From Gracilaria vermiculophylla (taxonomy: Eukaryota; Rhodophyta; Florideophyceae; Gracilariales; Gracilariaceae), in assembly GCA_019155205.2 (NCBI GenBank), contig JAHNZQ020000010.1, positions 1,286,911 to 1,350,910 on the forward strand: a stretch of 64,000 nt of DNA, in the 5' to 3' direction. The notes under the pieces are model-generated. The model worked only from the letters and a program-made list of their open reading frames with translations. It was not told the origin of the DNA and ran no database searches. Shown piece by piece: positions 51,374-62,484 of this stretch. A program made the position numbers and the translations under genes. The stretch's first letter is position 1. Each line of letters begins with the position of its first letter.

Positions 51374-52540
51374 TCATGCTGCTTCCGCTGGCACAGGATC
51401 AACGCCAATGTCATCCAGTGAGGCCATGTCTAATGTTGAAACTATATCATCGGCAACATCTGCAGCGGCTTTTCGTTCTTCCTCGAGGCGTTGATGGTAT
51501 CGAGCGGCCATTTCTTCAGCCTTCTCATAAACAAGTTTGGAATCACGAAGCATATCTCCTGGCTCAGGTTCCAAAGTCTTGGTGCTGAGCGAAATTCTGC
51601 CCTTCTCTTTGTCTTGATTTATAATCATGCATTTGATAACAGAACCATCCGGCAAGGCGGCGCCAATGTCCCCCACGTGATCATGGGATATTTGGGAAAC
51701 ATGCAGCAATCCAGATACGCCTCCAATGTCAATGAAAGCACCGTACGGCTTGATCCCCCGAACAACACCTTCAACAACTTCACCGGCGACCAAGTTAGTC
51801 ATCTGCTTCTCAACAATAGCACGGCGATGTGACACAACAAGTCTTCCCTTCTCGCTGTCCACCTCTAGGAATTTAAGTGGAAGTTCCATGCCAATGAGCT
51901 CCTCGCGCGGGGAGCGAATAGAGGTATGAGAAGAAGGAAGAAACGCGCGCAATCCTTCAACAAGCACAAGAGAGCCACCGCGATTTATAGAGGCCACCAC
52001 AGCATGCACAGTGACGTCCTCAGCTTGCAGTTGGGCAACCCTTTCCCATGCGCGTGCATACTCAATGCGACGAATAGATACCTTGAGCTGACCGTTAGCA
52101 TCCTCCCTTGAAATTATTTGGAACTCTCTATCCTCACCAATTGTAACTGCGTGCTCTGGCTTGTCAACCTTGTTCATCGACATCTCAACCAACGGACAGT
52201 ATGCCGACGCTTTTGCACCAATGTCTACCAGGGCACCATTCCGCTCCAGCTGGCTGACTCGCCCCGTGCAAATGTCGCCGTTCTCAAAACTGTAATCGAA
52301 CTTTGACATGGCCTGCTCGAAATCGGTGTACGTAAACCCTGACTTTTCCTCGGAAACTTCTGGCTCTCCAAATCTTAATCGCATCTTTTCAAACCTCGAA
52401 ACACTCTCGGTTTTAGGGACACGCGCAATGACGACCATTCTGGTCCGGGGTGACGGCTTGCGAGCACAGCTTCGTCGCAGCGATGTGGATTGTTTCGAGG
52501 GAGCGACGGCAGTGCCGTAGAAAGAGGTGACGAATGCCAT
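51374..52540 (-). CDS. Plastid 30S ribosomal protein S1, 388 aa
   Basis: RNA-binding small-subunit protein for plastid translation initiation. Three S1 repeats: about 86-155 (GDICTGRVSQLERNGALVDI), about 170-238 (more divergent, ERVAQLQAEDVTVHAVVASI) and about 255-325 (VVEGVVRGIKPYGAFIDIGG, then SGLLHVSQISHDHV), the last being the classical form. The three-repeat layout and length match plastid S1 (bacterial S1 usually has six). The N-terminal about 40 residues (MAFVTSFYGTAVAPSKQSTS...) are a transit peptide. An acidic tail follows. Start is the ATG at 52540; upstream in-frame sequence has only GTG. Confidence 0.95.
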   Translation of the reverse strand: MAFVTSFYGTAVAPSKQSTSLRRSCARKPSPRTRMVVIARVPKTESVSRFEKMRLRFGEPEVSEEKSGFTYTDFEQAMSKFDYSFENGDICTGRVSQLERNGALVDIGAKASAYCPLVEMSMNKVDKPEHAVTIGEDREFQIISREDANGQLKVSIRRIEYARAWERVAQLQAEDVTVHAVVASINRGGSLVLVEGLRAFLPSSHTSIRSPREELIGMELPLKFLEVDSEKGRLVVSHRRAIVEKQMTNLVAGEVVEGVVRGIKPYGAFIDIGGVSGLLHVSQISHDHVGDIGAALPDGSVIKCMIINQDKEKGRISLSTKTLEPEPGDMLRDSKLVYEKAEEMAARYHQRLEEERKAAADVADDIVSTLDMASLDDIGVDPVPAEAA

Positions 52541-52874
52541 TTGTTCGCGGGCGAAATTGACCGGGGAGAAGCAAGCTACCGACGAGAAAGAGGTCTGGAG
52601 GTGTGCTACGGCACAAGGCACAGGGCGACCGATGCGGGCGGCGTCCTCGGGTGCTGGTTACGCACCGCGAGATTTTGACGCCACATGAGCGCGCGCGAGG
52701 GCACACCCTATGCAGTGTGCAAACCGGCGAGAGATCTCAGTGCCACTCGTTTTCAGCGCTTTCATCTGCTACACACACCGCTCCAATCATAGGCTCCCAC
52801 GTGTGCGAGGTTGGACAACGTCGGAGACTGACTTTGCAGGAGCTGAGCGAGATTTCGGCAGCCTCCTCACAACG
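52541..52874. other. Divergent upstream region of S1
   Basis: 334 bp between the S1 start and the next plus-strand ORF start. No additional gene seen. Confidence 0.5.
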
Positions 52875-53282
52875 ATGTCCTACACGCGCTATTCTCGCTC
52901 AGGAGCGATGGTTCCTCCAGAGCCCATGGCCGATGCTGGTCCTTTTGGCAAAGTTACGCAGTGCAAGACTGGTCTTCTCTACTCAGATCCAGGGGACGCC
53001 TATACATTTAGCTACCCGTCCAGGAAAAATGGGCCGGGGCACATATATATTCTAGAGGCGCCTCGCTTGCGCACGGAAGCTTGGAAAACTGTTTTATCTT
53101 TTTGGGGATTTCATGTCGCCCCTTCCCCACATGCGCTCCCTATTCTTCGTTTGTTTTTCTGTCATGGCATTCTACATATTTACGTGACTCTGTACTTCGT
53201 CCGCTTCGTGCAATTTCTCTACGCGAAGGGAAGTTTGGCCTGCCAGGGTCCGCCTGTGACTTTCCCGCGCCGAAGCGGCTAA
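52875..53282 (+). CDS. Hypothetical small protein, 135 aa, doubtful
   Basis: ATG at 52875 follows CACAACG. The first 70 residues look protein-like: TRYSRSGAMVPPEPMADAG, then FGKVTQCKTGLLYSDPGDAY and FSYPSRKNGPGHIYILEAP. The C-terminal part becomes hydrophobic (ILRLFFCHGILHIYVTLYFV) and may be read-through of non-coding sequence. In another frame, 53176-53332 encodes a basic tail (PAPKRLMKQKKKINPEMRSR) that looks like a genuine protein end, so an intron joining the two is possible, but I find no donor like those used elsewhere in this window. Unrecognised. It is divergent from plastid S1. Confidence 0.4.
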   Translation: MSYTRYSRSGAMVPPEPMADAGPFGKVTQCKTGLLYSDPGDAYTFSYPSRKNGPGHIYILEAPRLRTEAWKTVLSFWGFHVAPSPHALPILRLFFCHGILHIYVTLYFVRFVQFLYAKGSLACQGPPVTFPRRSG

Positions 53283-54071
53283 TGAAACAAAAAAAGAAGA
53301 TCAATCCGGAAATGCGCTCTCGTAGAAAATGAGTTAAGAATTTGTTCTCGGGGGCGATAGCTCAAGATTACGCGCTTCTGTTAGTGGAGCAGATTGCTTA
53401 TGATCCTGGAAGTGGCGTTAACCATTTGCGACTAACCCTACCAACATCTCGAATGACTTTCGCAAAAACGAGGCATAGGTTCTTCGCAAGACCCAATTGA
53501 AAATTGCTTGGGCGAGATTGTATAAAACTCTATTGTGTAGGGGATGTGCATCTTCATTTTGCTGAACTTCGTTTACGCTCGAATTGGAACAGATCCTGTT
53601 AATGCCGCCTTCAAATGAGGAACGTATGGCAGCCAAACAAATTCTGCGACGCTAATTCCGACGTCGTGAATCCGGGACCGATCTGATGCCTAAAGTAGGC
53701 CTTCTGCAGCTCGCTACTTATTGTTCGCCATATGTTTTGGTGCACCGCCGTGATTCGACATGTAGTACTATGACATGGGCGAACATTGAATTGAAAAACA
53801 CATCCAGAAGACATGTCAGCTCCTTACTAACGACTCACTAGTGTAGCACTTATCAAATTTGACTGCGTTGTACGGTCAATTCGGACGTATCCCGTTACTG
53901 GATTGGAGAAGATCTGCGACATATATCTCTCATCTTGGCGCGAGGATGACCAATTCTAGTATAAAAAGGATATCCCACTCAACAAACTCCGGCGAGCCAC
54001 CAGATTGTCGGCACTATCTGGATTCAGACTCATTGAATATCTGTGCCGATTGAAGATCTCATATCAACACA
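53283..54071. other. Intergenic, nothing supported
   Basis: Contains the possible basic C-terminal exon noted for the preceding ORF (to 53332). A tRNA-like start (GGGGCGATAGCTC) at about 53349 was examined and rejected. Confidence 0.45.
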
Positions 54072-55622
54072 ATGTTCGGCGCGTTGAAATATGGAACTGG
54101 AGAATTGTATGGAACTTGGGGAAAAGATAATGAAGAATTAATGAAAGAAGGGGCTCAAATGATACTGAGCAATATTGGGATCCTGAATATGGAAACAAAA
54201 CAGGATGAGTATGTGGAGAATGACCAATTCGGGCGAGGTTACAGCGGTCTATCACCTGTCCAGAAGACGACCCAGCGATCCCACACTAGGACCCAGAAAG
54301 TGAAGACCTTTCTCAAAACTAAAAGTTACGGAAACGAAAACAGGAGGGTTTCCATTTTTGTCAAGAAGGTGACCGCCAAGGCTGAAGCAATCATCAAAGC
54401 CAAATTCTCGAAGAAGGAGAGCATGCACCCGAAACCCACGACGAATGCATCGCAAAAAGACATGCCTGGCGAGAGCTTATCGAAAATGGCAATTTGTGAA
54501 GAGTGTGGTATCATCCCACCTAAGAAGCTATCCGGGAATATTGAAGCTTTTCCCACAGATTATGAATGTGGAGAAAACGAGTCGTGCCGAATGATTACCA
54601 TAGACTGCGAAAATGGTGATCAAAAGTTGGGTCATTCAGCGAAAGAAGGCCATCGAGATCTATCATCTCGTGAGAGGATTGAAGGTGGGTTTGTATTGTC
54701 GCAATTTTCCCATCTGTGCAGACCGTACATGATCCAAGCCATAGCCAGTGAGGCCAATCATGAAACACTGTCTACGACTCGTGACCGAATGGGCATGTCG
54801 AGCACGGATGCCGAAGGCAACGAGGCACGCTCGGAAAAAGTGTTTACCGAACAGTTCTCAGGGGCACATGGTAATCAGGCTGATTTTCAGGGCTGTTCAG
54901 AAACCAACGCCAACGAAGATCGTCGCGAGGGCGAGGGTTACCCTCTCACCAAACATGATGAACAACAAGAAACGATGCTTACCGAAGAGGATGAATTCTC
55001 CAGCTCTGATGGCCCTCAACTTACAAGAATTGCGCGTTTACGCCGTATTTTGATGAAAAAATCCTGCTCCCTGATTCGAGGATCAGCAAAGCGTTTTATG
55101 CGCACCCGATTAGAATCGCCAAGTCTCGGGCGTTCCATGGCCGATTCCACTTGTTCATATCAAACCGCTGCACCATCATTCGAATATGAGACAGAATCTA
55201 CATGTAGTTTACAAGATTCTACATCCACCACATCAGAAAATGGAAGTTGGGAAATCGAAGAATTTTTCGGCGAAGTGGAAACTCTGTCCATCCATGAAGA
55301 GAATGGAATGATCTCTTCTTGCGAATCAGCATCAATAGATGGTGGCAATACCAATCTTGAATCCCGTCATTGGCAGAACAACTACTTCGATAGCAGTGAA
55401 TTCTCCACCCGTCCGGAACTTGGAGTGTTGTTTCACCGCATCGGTCTTGCAAACTGCGCGGAAAACGATGACTCGGCACATGAAGAGTATTTTGACTGTG
55501 TCGATTACTTCATTGATTCCAAGCAGGCTACGTCCGAAACTCTCACGGTCTTGCCATCCGAGCCAGACACGACACGCGACCTGTCCAATCTCATTGCACC
55601 ACTCCAAACCCAACCAGTGTGA
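54072..55622 (+). CDS. Orphan hydrophilic protein, 516 aa
   Basis: Not recognised. Long single ORF from ATG at 54072 (CACAATG). The first 110 residues are Lys/Arg-rich (HTRTQKVKTFLKTKS, RRVSIFVKKVTAKAEAIIKA), then a lone CEECG, then a long Ser/Glu/Asp-rich acidic region with a basic island (IARLRRILMKKSCSLIRGS, about 317-335) and a second acidic Ser/Thr-rich C-terminus. No membrane segment, signal peptide or catalytic motif. Composition suggests an intrinsically disordered, possibly phosphorylated protein. The length of the uninterrupted frame in sequence that is not GC-rich makes chance unlikely. Confidence 0.65.
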   Translation: MFGALKYGTGELYGTWGKDNEELMKEGAQMILSNIGILNMETKQDEYVENDQFGRGYSGLSPVQKTTQRSHTRTQKVKTFLKTKSYGNENRRVSIFVKKVTAKAEAIIKAKFSKKESMHPKPTTNASQKDMPGESLSKMAICEECGIIPPKKLSGNIEAFPTDYECGENESCRMITIDCENGDQKLGHSAKEGHRDLSSRERIEGGFVLSQFSHLCRPYMIQAIASEANHETLSTTRDRMGMSSTDAEGNEARSEKVFTEQFSGAHGNQADFQGCSETNANEDRREGEGYPLTKHDEQQETMLTEEDEFSSSDGPQLTRIARLRRILMKKSCSLIRGSAKRFMRTRLESPSLGRSMADSTCSYQTAAPSFEYETESTCSLQDSTSTTSENGSWEIEEFFGEVETLSIHEENGMISSCESASIDGGNTNLESRHWQNNYFDSSEFSTRPELGVLFHRIGLANCAENDDSAHEEYFDCVDYFIDSKQATSETLTVLPSEPDTTRDLSNLIAPLQTQPV

Positions 55623-58600
55623 CCGTGGGGAGGCTCACCACTGCGGCACCGCCCTCTGCTTCCCACATTCCCACGGTCCTGTCATGAAACCAACTCACAG
55701 CCCACAATCCCCGTCCGTACTCACTGCGATATAGCCTACCAGGTTAGTGTGACCGCGAATGGGCTCACACTGTCGCGCTCCATTTCCCGTCCCACAATCT
55801 CGCAATTCTGTCTTCTGATATCCACATAACTCCCGACACAACCGTCCTCACTGCAGCTCCAATGTTCTTCTTCATGCGGTTTTACGTGAGCAGTGTCGCT
55901 CTCGACCCCTACACTTCCACCTTCGTAGTTTCCAAAACACATGTTGAACATTCCATGTCACCCCGTGCCCTCGCCCGATCTGCTTCTACTCCCGCACTTC
56001 ATATTGCCCTCAAGAGCTCCCGTTGCCCTCCTCAAGTCAACTATCTTTCCATCCTCATTGTCGCCCACAGCCCCATCCTGCTCCCCACACATGAATATAC
56101 CGCATATCACTTTTGCTACCCTCCCAGGCAAATTACCAGGCTCTACGTCAAAATAACAACCCCTACATAATCAAGCTTTAGGTTGTATATATAAGCATTC
56201 ATATCTTTCTCAAAAGGAAGCCGACTATCTCTTCTTTCTTTATTGTGAAGCAAATACCTTTTCTTTATCCTATCTCTTGGGGTTTGCAAATAGCTTCCTC
56301 TTCTTATCGTGGACGGCTGCGTTTTATTCCCGAGTTGAAGGAAAGTTTCAATAGGAAACTTTTTCTCTGTAAAAAGGCCAAGAATTTTTGTGTACTGTGT
56401 CTGATCAAACTGCCAACGTCCTGCTTGGCGTTGGCAAGGCCATCTTGCAGCAGTGCTCGTCTTGATGTCCTGGTGTGCGGGCATCTAACGACGACATGCT
56501 CAACGGTCTTTTTCGCGTCCAAGGCACATGTGCAGCGCAGTACCCCTTTTTTCGATATGCGTTGCAGCTGAAACAGCTCCGATCACTTGCAATTCACTCT
56601 CCGATATGTATCAAAGACCATGTAAAGGTTATTAGCCGCGTTTCGTCCACGGAGTTAGGAACGCTAGCCTTCACACTTCAATATGTTCAAGGCAGAATAG
56701 TCAAAAAGGTGTTCTTTGCTTGTCGGAACATATTGAGACCAATGATTTTCGCCAGTTCCAACTCTAGCCTTTTTCTCTGCCGTCACTTCATTCACACTCC
56801 AGACCTCATCATTAGAGTGATACACCACGGCAAGAGGTTGCACATGTACTACATTATGTCACCAAAGATAACATGGCAGCACTGCACACTCCAGTACTCT
56901 CATTCATTTCGCGACGTTTATCGAGAGAGACCAGCTCGTGGTTCCATAAGGTTTTCCAGTCGCGACGTAAACCTCCGAGACTCCCTGCGAAACCTACAGT
57001 ATGGCAGCGTCCATTAGATTATTCTTTGGGCCGAGAAACATGGGCGATCGGCGTACCAGTCGCCCCTCCGGACTCGGGAAGTCGCCAAACTCGTCTTGGC
57101 GATCGATCTCCTAGCCGGTCACCATCGCAGACCTTGAAGATTCGTCGCTAAAAGGCCTCCTGCCTACCTGCGCGAAGACAGTAAGCTACGAACCAAGCAG
57201 CGGGTGATGATTCTACCGTTGTTTCCCTGCGCTTCTTCCCCGTCATGGAGTGATTCCTTTGGAGGCAACTGAGTCGGGGTCTTCTGCAGGGTATTCCTCG
57301 GATTAATATTACGCGCTTGTCTAGGATCGGAAAACGATGTGAAGCGATTGGCTGTTCTTTCTTTTGCTCTGGCCGAAAGTATGAGGACCGAATGATAAAA
57401 TGTCGCATGACCTCTCTGCCAAAGAGCTCCAAATGAGTCAAAGAAGCGATGAACGTGAAGTACGGGCGATGGAAAGGCGATATGCTTCGGTAGCGAAATG
57501 CTTACGTTTCCAAGAACACCTAAGGGATCAAATGTGGTCTTTACAAAACTAGGTAGTCGCTAAGTGAGCGTAAGACAGTTGTCTGCCTTCAACTACTGAC
57601 TAAGATTTCTAAAGGCGCTTTGTAGGTCGTTGAGGGTGTCTAGCGGCCCCTTTGCCTTACGAATAATCAACGAAAAGCTACTCATAATTTAGAAGAGAAG
57701 TATGTGTGCCACATTAAACTGTTGACCTTTGCTCATACGTCTTCAGGGATGGGAGACGATACTCATTACTTTTTCATAACGTTTTCTCGCCAGGTTTCCT
57801 TGTAACAGCATCACCAAGAAGCAGGTTGTGCTGACTTTTCCACTTTGAACTTGAACTCGACTTTGCTCTAAAGCTCTTTTCATCTCACTTGTACACTTCT
57901 AGGTTTGTTTATGATTAAATCGTCACACAGCACAATAATACGGTCTCAAAACGTGCTCAAAAGCAAAAACCACCACACACAAGCATATGTTTCATTCTTT
58001 ATTCATGAGCGTAATGGCATTTTCATCGTGTGGAATGAAGAAAACGAAATCCTTTTTGCATCCTTTCCTTCTCCACGAATTCCAAGTTGCGGCTCGAAAA
58101 TGAGAAAATGTGTTTGCAAGCAGTTGCAAAACGTGAAAGGCACCACCTGCAAATTAATGGTTCTCTAACCCACTATCAACGATATATTCTCATCCTCTTC
58201 TCCGAGAGTTGAATAGGAATCTCATACTCTGAAGAGCGAGCCAATCCTTGTGTTGAGTAGTAGGTACAAATTTTTACTCGACTATATATGAAGCAATCGT
58301 TTTATTCCAAGAAACGCGAAGTCCGTCATCACAATACTGTGTACGTTTTGAATAAATTACGTACGATGTGGGGGGCTGAAAAGTTATAACATCCAATCCT
58401 GAGAACTCTCAATATGGCACATACAGATTGCAAATGAAGCTGAAGTTTTCTTGAAAAGGTTCAATTCTGATGGAGTCCATGCCATACTCAATCACGCCAG
58501 ACGCTGTTGTGCTTTTTCGAAGAAACTAGTCAGGGTTTCGAGCATCTCAAGGTCAGAAATGGTTTTGAAGGCAGGCTATTTTCGCTTGCGGCAAGATTTG

Positions 58601-59058
58601 TTCCGGAGTTGGTTCAAAAGCACATTTTTATAGACAAACAAAGTCATTGAGTCGGTAACGACTCTAAAATATATACGAAAGATAAATTTGGTGTGAAGGT
58701 CTTCTGGAGTCTCATTGCTCGACGGTTGAGTGATTAATACAATTTCGAAAGCATATGCAGCAGGTGAGGGTATCAATCAACAAGGATTGGGAATGACCAT
58801 TGACAGATAATGACGCTAAGATGTATCGGGAGATGTGCTCTGGTTCTACTTTCGCTGTCCTGGACTGTGTAAAAGCGTCTATAGAGAGGTATTCTGGTTG
58901 TTGCTGACGATCAGAGTTTTCAGAAGATCATCGTTTACCGTCATGCTCTCGCTTCTGCTGTGAAAGGCTCCCGTGAGGCGGTTTGGTAGCTGTGTGCCGT
59001 TCTAACTGCGTGGTTTTACGATATTGACGCCCCTCTGGACCATCATCGTTCACGTACC
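55623..59058. other. 3.4-kb repeat-containing intergenic region
   Basis: No intact gene. 56304-56575 holds a LINE relic (own entry). The plus-strand ORF at 56475-57017 begins at GTG, overlaps that relic antisense and has no motif. 57150-58950 is AT-rich with nothing readable. The left end of the Copia element, with any LTR, must lie near the right edge, but its boundary cannot be seen without the second LTR. Confidence 0.5.
56304..56575 (-). pseudogene. Non-LTR retrotransposon (LINE) C-terminal relic
   Basis: Minus-strand translation reads LFQLQRISKKGVLRCTCAL, then KKTVEHVVVRCPHTRTSRRAL and FLAFLQRKSFL. The C-x-C plus ETVEH-like plus CP-x(3-6)-RR pattern is the zinc-binding tail after the reverse transcriptase/RNase H of many LINE elements. 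Upstream sequence on the same strand is too decayed to read the reverse transcriptase. A degenerate 3' fragment, as expected from 5'-truncated LINE insertions. Confidence 0.6.
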
Positions 59059-59293
59059 GTGGGAGATATAGTTGCCACTCTGTCGCAAAAAACACCTCTT
59101 TCTGCTTCCGTCTCTGCAGAGGAAGGTGTTGGGGGAGGAAAACAGAAGGGCGGGAAAGTAGCCACAACTCAGATGACTCGCCATAGCACGAGATCAGTGT
59201 GCGACACGTGGTGCTCCACCCAGGGCGCAGGCGAAGCGACTCAAGATGACGGGTCGTCGGCGGCACAGACTGCGGCTCCCGCTCAGTCTCGAC

Positions 59294-59427
59294 AAGTTCA
59301 GTAAACTGTCTAGCTAGTCCCTAAAGTGGAGCTTTTCGTTCTCGCTTGCTCGTTGCAACAATCGTCAGCTCAATTGCTGCGACTACGACCGATCCGAAGC
59401 GTAAATTCAACACAGTTTACTGAACTT
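59294..59427. repeat. 16-bp perfect inverted repeat ahead of Copia gag
   Basis: 59294-59309 is the exact reverse complement of 59412-59427, with a loop of about 100 bases, ending 12 bases before the gag ATG. It could fold the leader RNA into a stem. Function unknown. Confidence 0.8.
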
Positions 59428-59439
59428 CCGCGAGACCTT

Positions 59440-61755
59440 ATGGAAAAGAGAGACAAGGATACGCGAGAAACAACCGGAAAGCGCTTTGGTCGAGATCGGC
59501 CAAAAAGAGCTGACCGATCAACGACCCCCCATGAAGGTTTCCGTGGGAAGCACAAGGACCTCCAGGGGTGCACATACGCATACGATACTGCCGCAAGAGC
59601 TTACCAGTACAATAAAACAACCGAAGCCATCGGTGAGTGGGTCAAGCTAAATCTTAAGTTCCCCATGGACGTATGGCGCATTCTAATGACGCTTAAAGAG
59701 CCGAACAAAAAGGACTGGAAACCAAAGGCACCAATCGAAGAAGACGACAAGGTAGAACAAGCAGTCTTTGCTGAAAACATCAAGAAGTACATGAAACGCG
59801 TTACCCAGTTCGAAGACAACTGCTGCAACGTATTCACTGTCGTGTACGGCCAGTGCAGCGAGTCGCTGCAAGCCAAGATACGTGGGCAGGACAATTGGGA
59901 ATCTATTTTTGAAGACAACGACCTATTGAGGCTGATGAAAAGCATCAAGGTGTGGATGCTAAACCAAGAGGGATCCAGGAGCCCCGTGGCAGCAGCAGAC
60001 GCAGCGCTGGCGGCAATGTACAGAGTTCGCCAGAATAGGCATGAATCGCTGACAGAGTACTGCCGTAGGTTCACGGCAGCCACAGAAGTGCTCTACCACA
60101 TAGACATAAGGCTTGAGAAGGCACTGGTGGGCTTAGCAGATAAATTACTAGAGACGGAAGAGAAGAAAACAAGAAAGGATGCGACCGCGGAGGAGATTGA
60201 AACGGCTGAGAGTAGAACCTTTGAGAAGTTCTTAGCGTACCGCTTCATCGCCGCTGCAGACAAAGCAAGATTCTCGAACGTTGCAGTGTACTTGGAGAAC
60301 GAGTACGTCGCGGGAAGCGAAAAGTTTCCAAAGGACACCACGGCGGCGTACAACGTCTTTGAGAATTGGAAGCGCAGCGCCGCGCACGTAGAGGACCATT
60401 CTAATGATGGCGTGAGCTTTGCGCAGACCGATAAACCAGCTGACGCCAGAAGAACGCCCAGAGACCGCTCACACATCCAGTGCTACCACTGCGCCAAGTT
60501 CGGGCATACACAGCATGAAGGCAAATGTGACCCGGATGACGTCACGACGAGCCAGAGCAGAGGTGGCGCGAAGTCGGGCACCGCTAACCACATGATTGGC
60601 ATGACGGCAGGCAGCAGCGACGAGTCGGGCGACGAATGGTACCGAGTACCAATGCTGTGCACGACGCACAAAGAAGCCCGGGAAGGGGACAAGATCACAG
60701 GGTATGTCGTCGACGCGTGTGGAGAAGTCGTCGAAAGCGTGATGACGCATTCTTTCAACACAACGCGCGCGTACTTGATTCCGGCAGGAAGTGTTGGGTT
60801 GGACAGCATGTCTTCCGTGGACGTATTGGGTGAGAGCCGGCTGCTAACCAACATTCGAACGGTCCGAAACAGGATGAAAATAGTCTGCAACGCAGGAGAG
60901 GTCATAGTCACGCAGATGGGTGACCTTGGCGGATACGGGCCAGTGTGGTACCATGCCGATGCTATCGCCAACCTATCGTCGCTGAACAACGTCCAGAAGC
61001 GATACAAGGTACGCTACGACAGTGCAGTGGGAGACGTCTTCACGATGGAACGAAATGACGGAACGACGCGCGTGTTACGGCCCACAAAGAAAGGCTTGTA
61101 CGCATCGCGACTGGTGCCTGAACAGGAGTCTATGAAGGGGGCATCGATGGTCACTACAGTGGATGGGAACGCGAAGTCGTTCACCAGACGGGAGGGCAAA
61201 CGCGCCAAACAAGCCAGGCGGCTGATGGCTATCATCGGGCGACCAAGCGAGCGCCACATGCGGAAAATAGTCGGTCAAAAGCAGTTGCTCAACTGCAGCA
61301 TAAGTGAGCAGGACGTCCGCAACGCTTTCGACATATTCGGACCAGATGTCGGCTCACTGAAGGGCAAGACCACGCGCAGGAGCGAACCACACGTCGGCCT
61401 AAACATGCGCCCGGTCCTAGAAGAAATTATGAAAAGACATCGCGAGGTGGTGGTGTGCTTCGACGTCATGTACGTGAACGGCATCCCATTCACTGTTTCG
61501 ATCAGTCGGGCGTTGAAGTTTGGAACAGTTGAAGCCATCAAAAACCGCAAGGCGCAGACGCTGCTCAACAGCATCAAGGTGATCCAGGCAACGTACGCAT
61601 CACGCGGTTTCCTAGCCAACAGAATTGCTGCCGACAACGAGTTCGCATTGCTGGAGGGAGCACTTTCAGGAATGGGCATGGCGCTGAACGTAGTGTCGAG
61701 GGGCGAGCACGTCCCGGAGATCGAGCGATACATACGCACGCCTAAAGAGCGGTGA
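59440..61755 (+). pseudogene. Copia gag-protease-integrase segment, ends at in-frame TGA
   Basis: From ATG 59440 the Gag capsid-like helical region (NKTTEAIGEWVKLNLKFPM, then the YRVRQNRHESLTEYCRRF core) leads to a zinc knuckle at about 348-363 (CYHCAKFGHTQHEGKC; six residues instead of four before the last Cys). The aspartic protease segment has LDSMSSVDVL where LDSG or LDTG is usual. The region before integrase reads NDGTTRVLRPTKKGLYAS. Integrase acids: D675 (CFDVMYVNG), D732 (AADNEFALL) and probably E762 (PEIERYIR). The frame stops at TGA 61753 directly after KER, where relatives continue without a break. Confidence 0.85.
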
Positions 61756-62424
61756 AGAGCAATTTTCAATACGCTCTCGTTCAAGCGCATACCGCACCGA
61801 ATGATTGTGGAGCTGTTCTACGCAATGAACTTTTGGCTGCACGCGTTTCCCACACAGAACGGCGTGTCAGCCACCATGAGCCCGCGCGAGATGATTACCG
61901 GCACGACCATCGACGCACGCAAGCACTGCATGGTGCCGTTTGGTGCCTACGTGCAAACGCACGAGGAGCACGACAATACGCTTGCGACACGCACCATCGG
62001 CGCCATAGCGCTAAGGCCGACAGGGAACGCCCAAGGCGGCCATTTCTTCTATAGTGTCATGACAGGGCAGCGCATCGTTCGCAACAGTTGGACGGAGGTT
62101 CCGATGCCAGCCGATGTCATTTCGCGAGTCAAGCGAATGGCAGGGAATAGGGCAATGACTCGGCTTGCATTTGGTGACCGACACAATGACACGGAGGCTC
62201 CGGAGGAAGATGGAGATGTGGTATCGGTGGGGAGCGACCCCGAAGAGTCAGGCGGCGATATCCCATCCACCGACGACGAGGCAGGGCAAAGTGATGAAGA
62301 AGAAGGCAGCCCCGACGATGAGCTGATCGAAGATAGGCGCACAAGCGTCGCCGAGCCAAGAGCGCAGCCGGCAATCAAGCAGGAGAACGCCCACGTCAAG
62401 GCGGAGCCAATAATAATGGATTAG
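61756..62424 (+). pseudogene. Copia integrase C-terminal part and linker, between stops
   Basis: Same reading frame as the upstream segment. Starts RAIFNTLSFKRIPHRMIVEL and continues FYAMNFWLHAFPTQNGVSAT and SPREMITG, typical of the integrase C-terminal domain in this Copia clade. It then becomes acidic and ends at TAG 62422. Confidence 0.85.
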
Positions 62425-62484
62425 GACGCCGGCACGGGCGGAGAACCAAGCGTCAACGGACCTGAAGCTGACATCGGCGAATGA

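Noticed and set aside
53349..53425. Possible tRNA gene (GGGGCGATAGCTC start)
   Set aside because: No matching acceptor stem, anticodon arm or T-loop TTCGA at the right spacing.
56475..57017. 180-codon plus-strand ORF
   Set aside because: Starts at GTG, antisense to the LINE relic, no motif.
59059..59304. 81-codon ORF directly before gag as a separate Copia protein
   Set aside because: In frame with gag but separated by two stops; opens at GTG and has no motif. Probably leader or LTR sequence.
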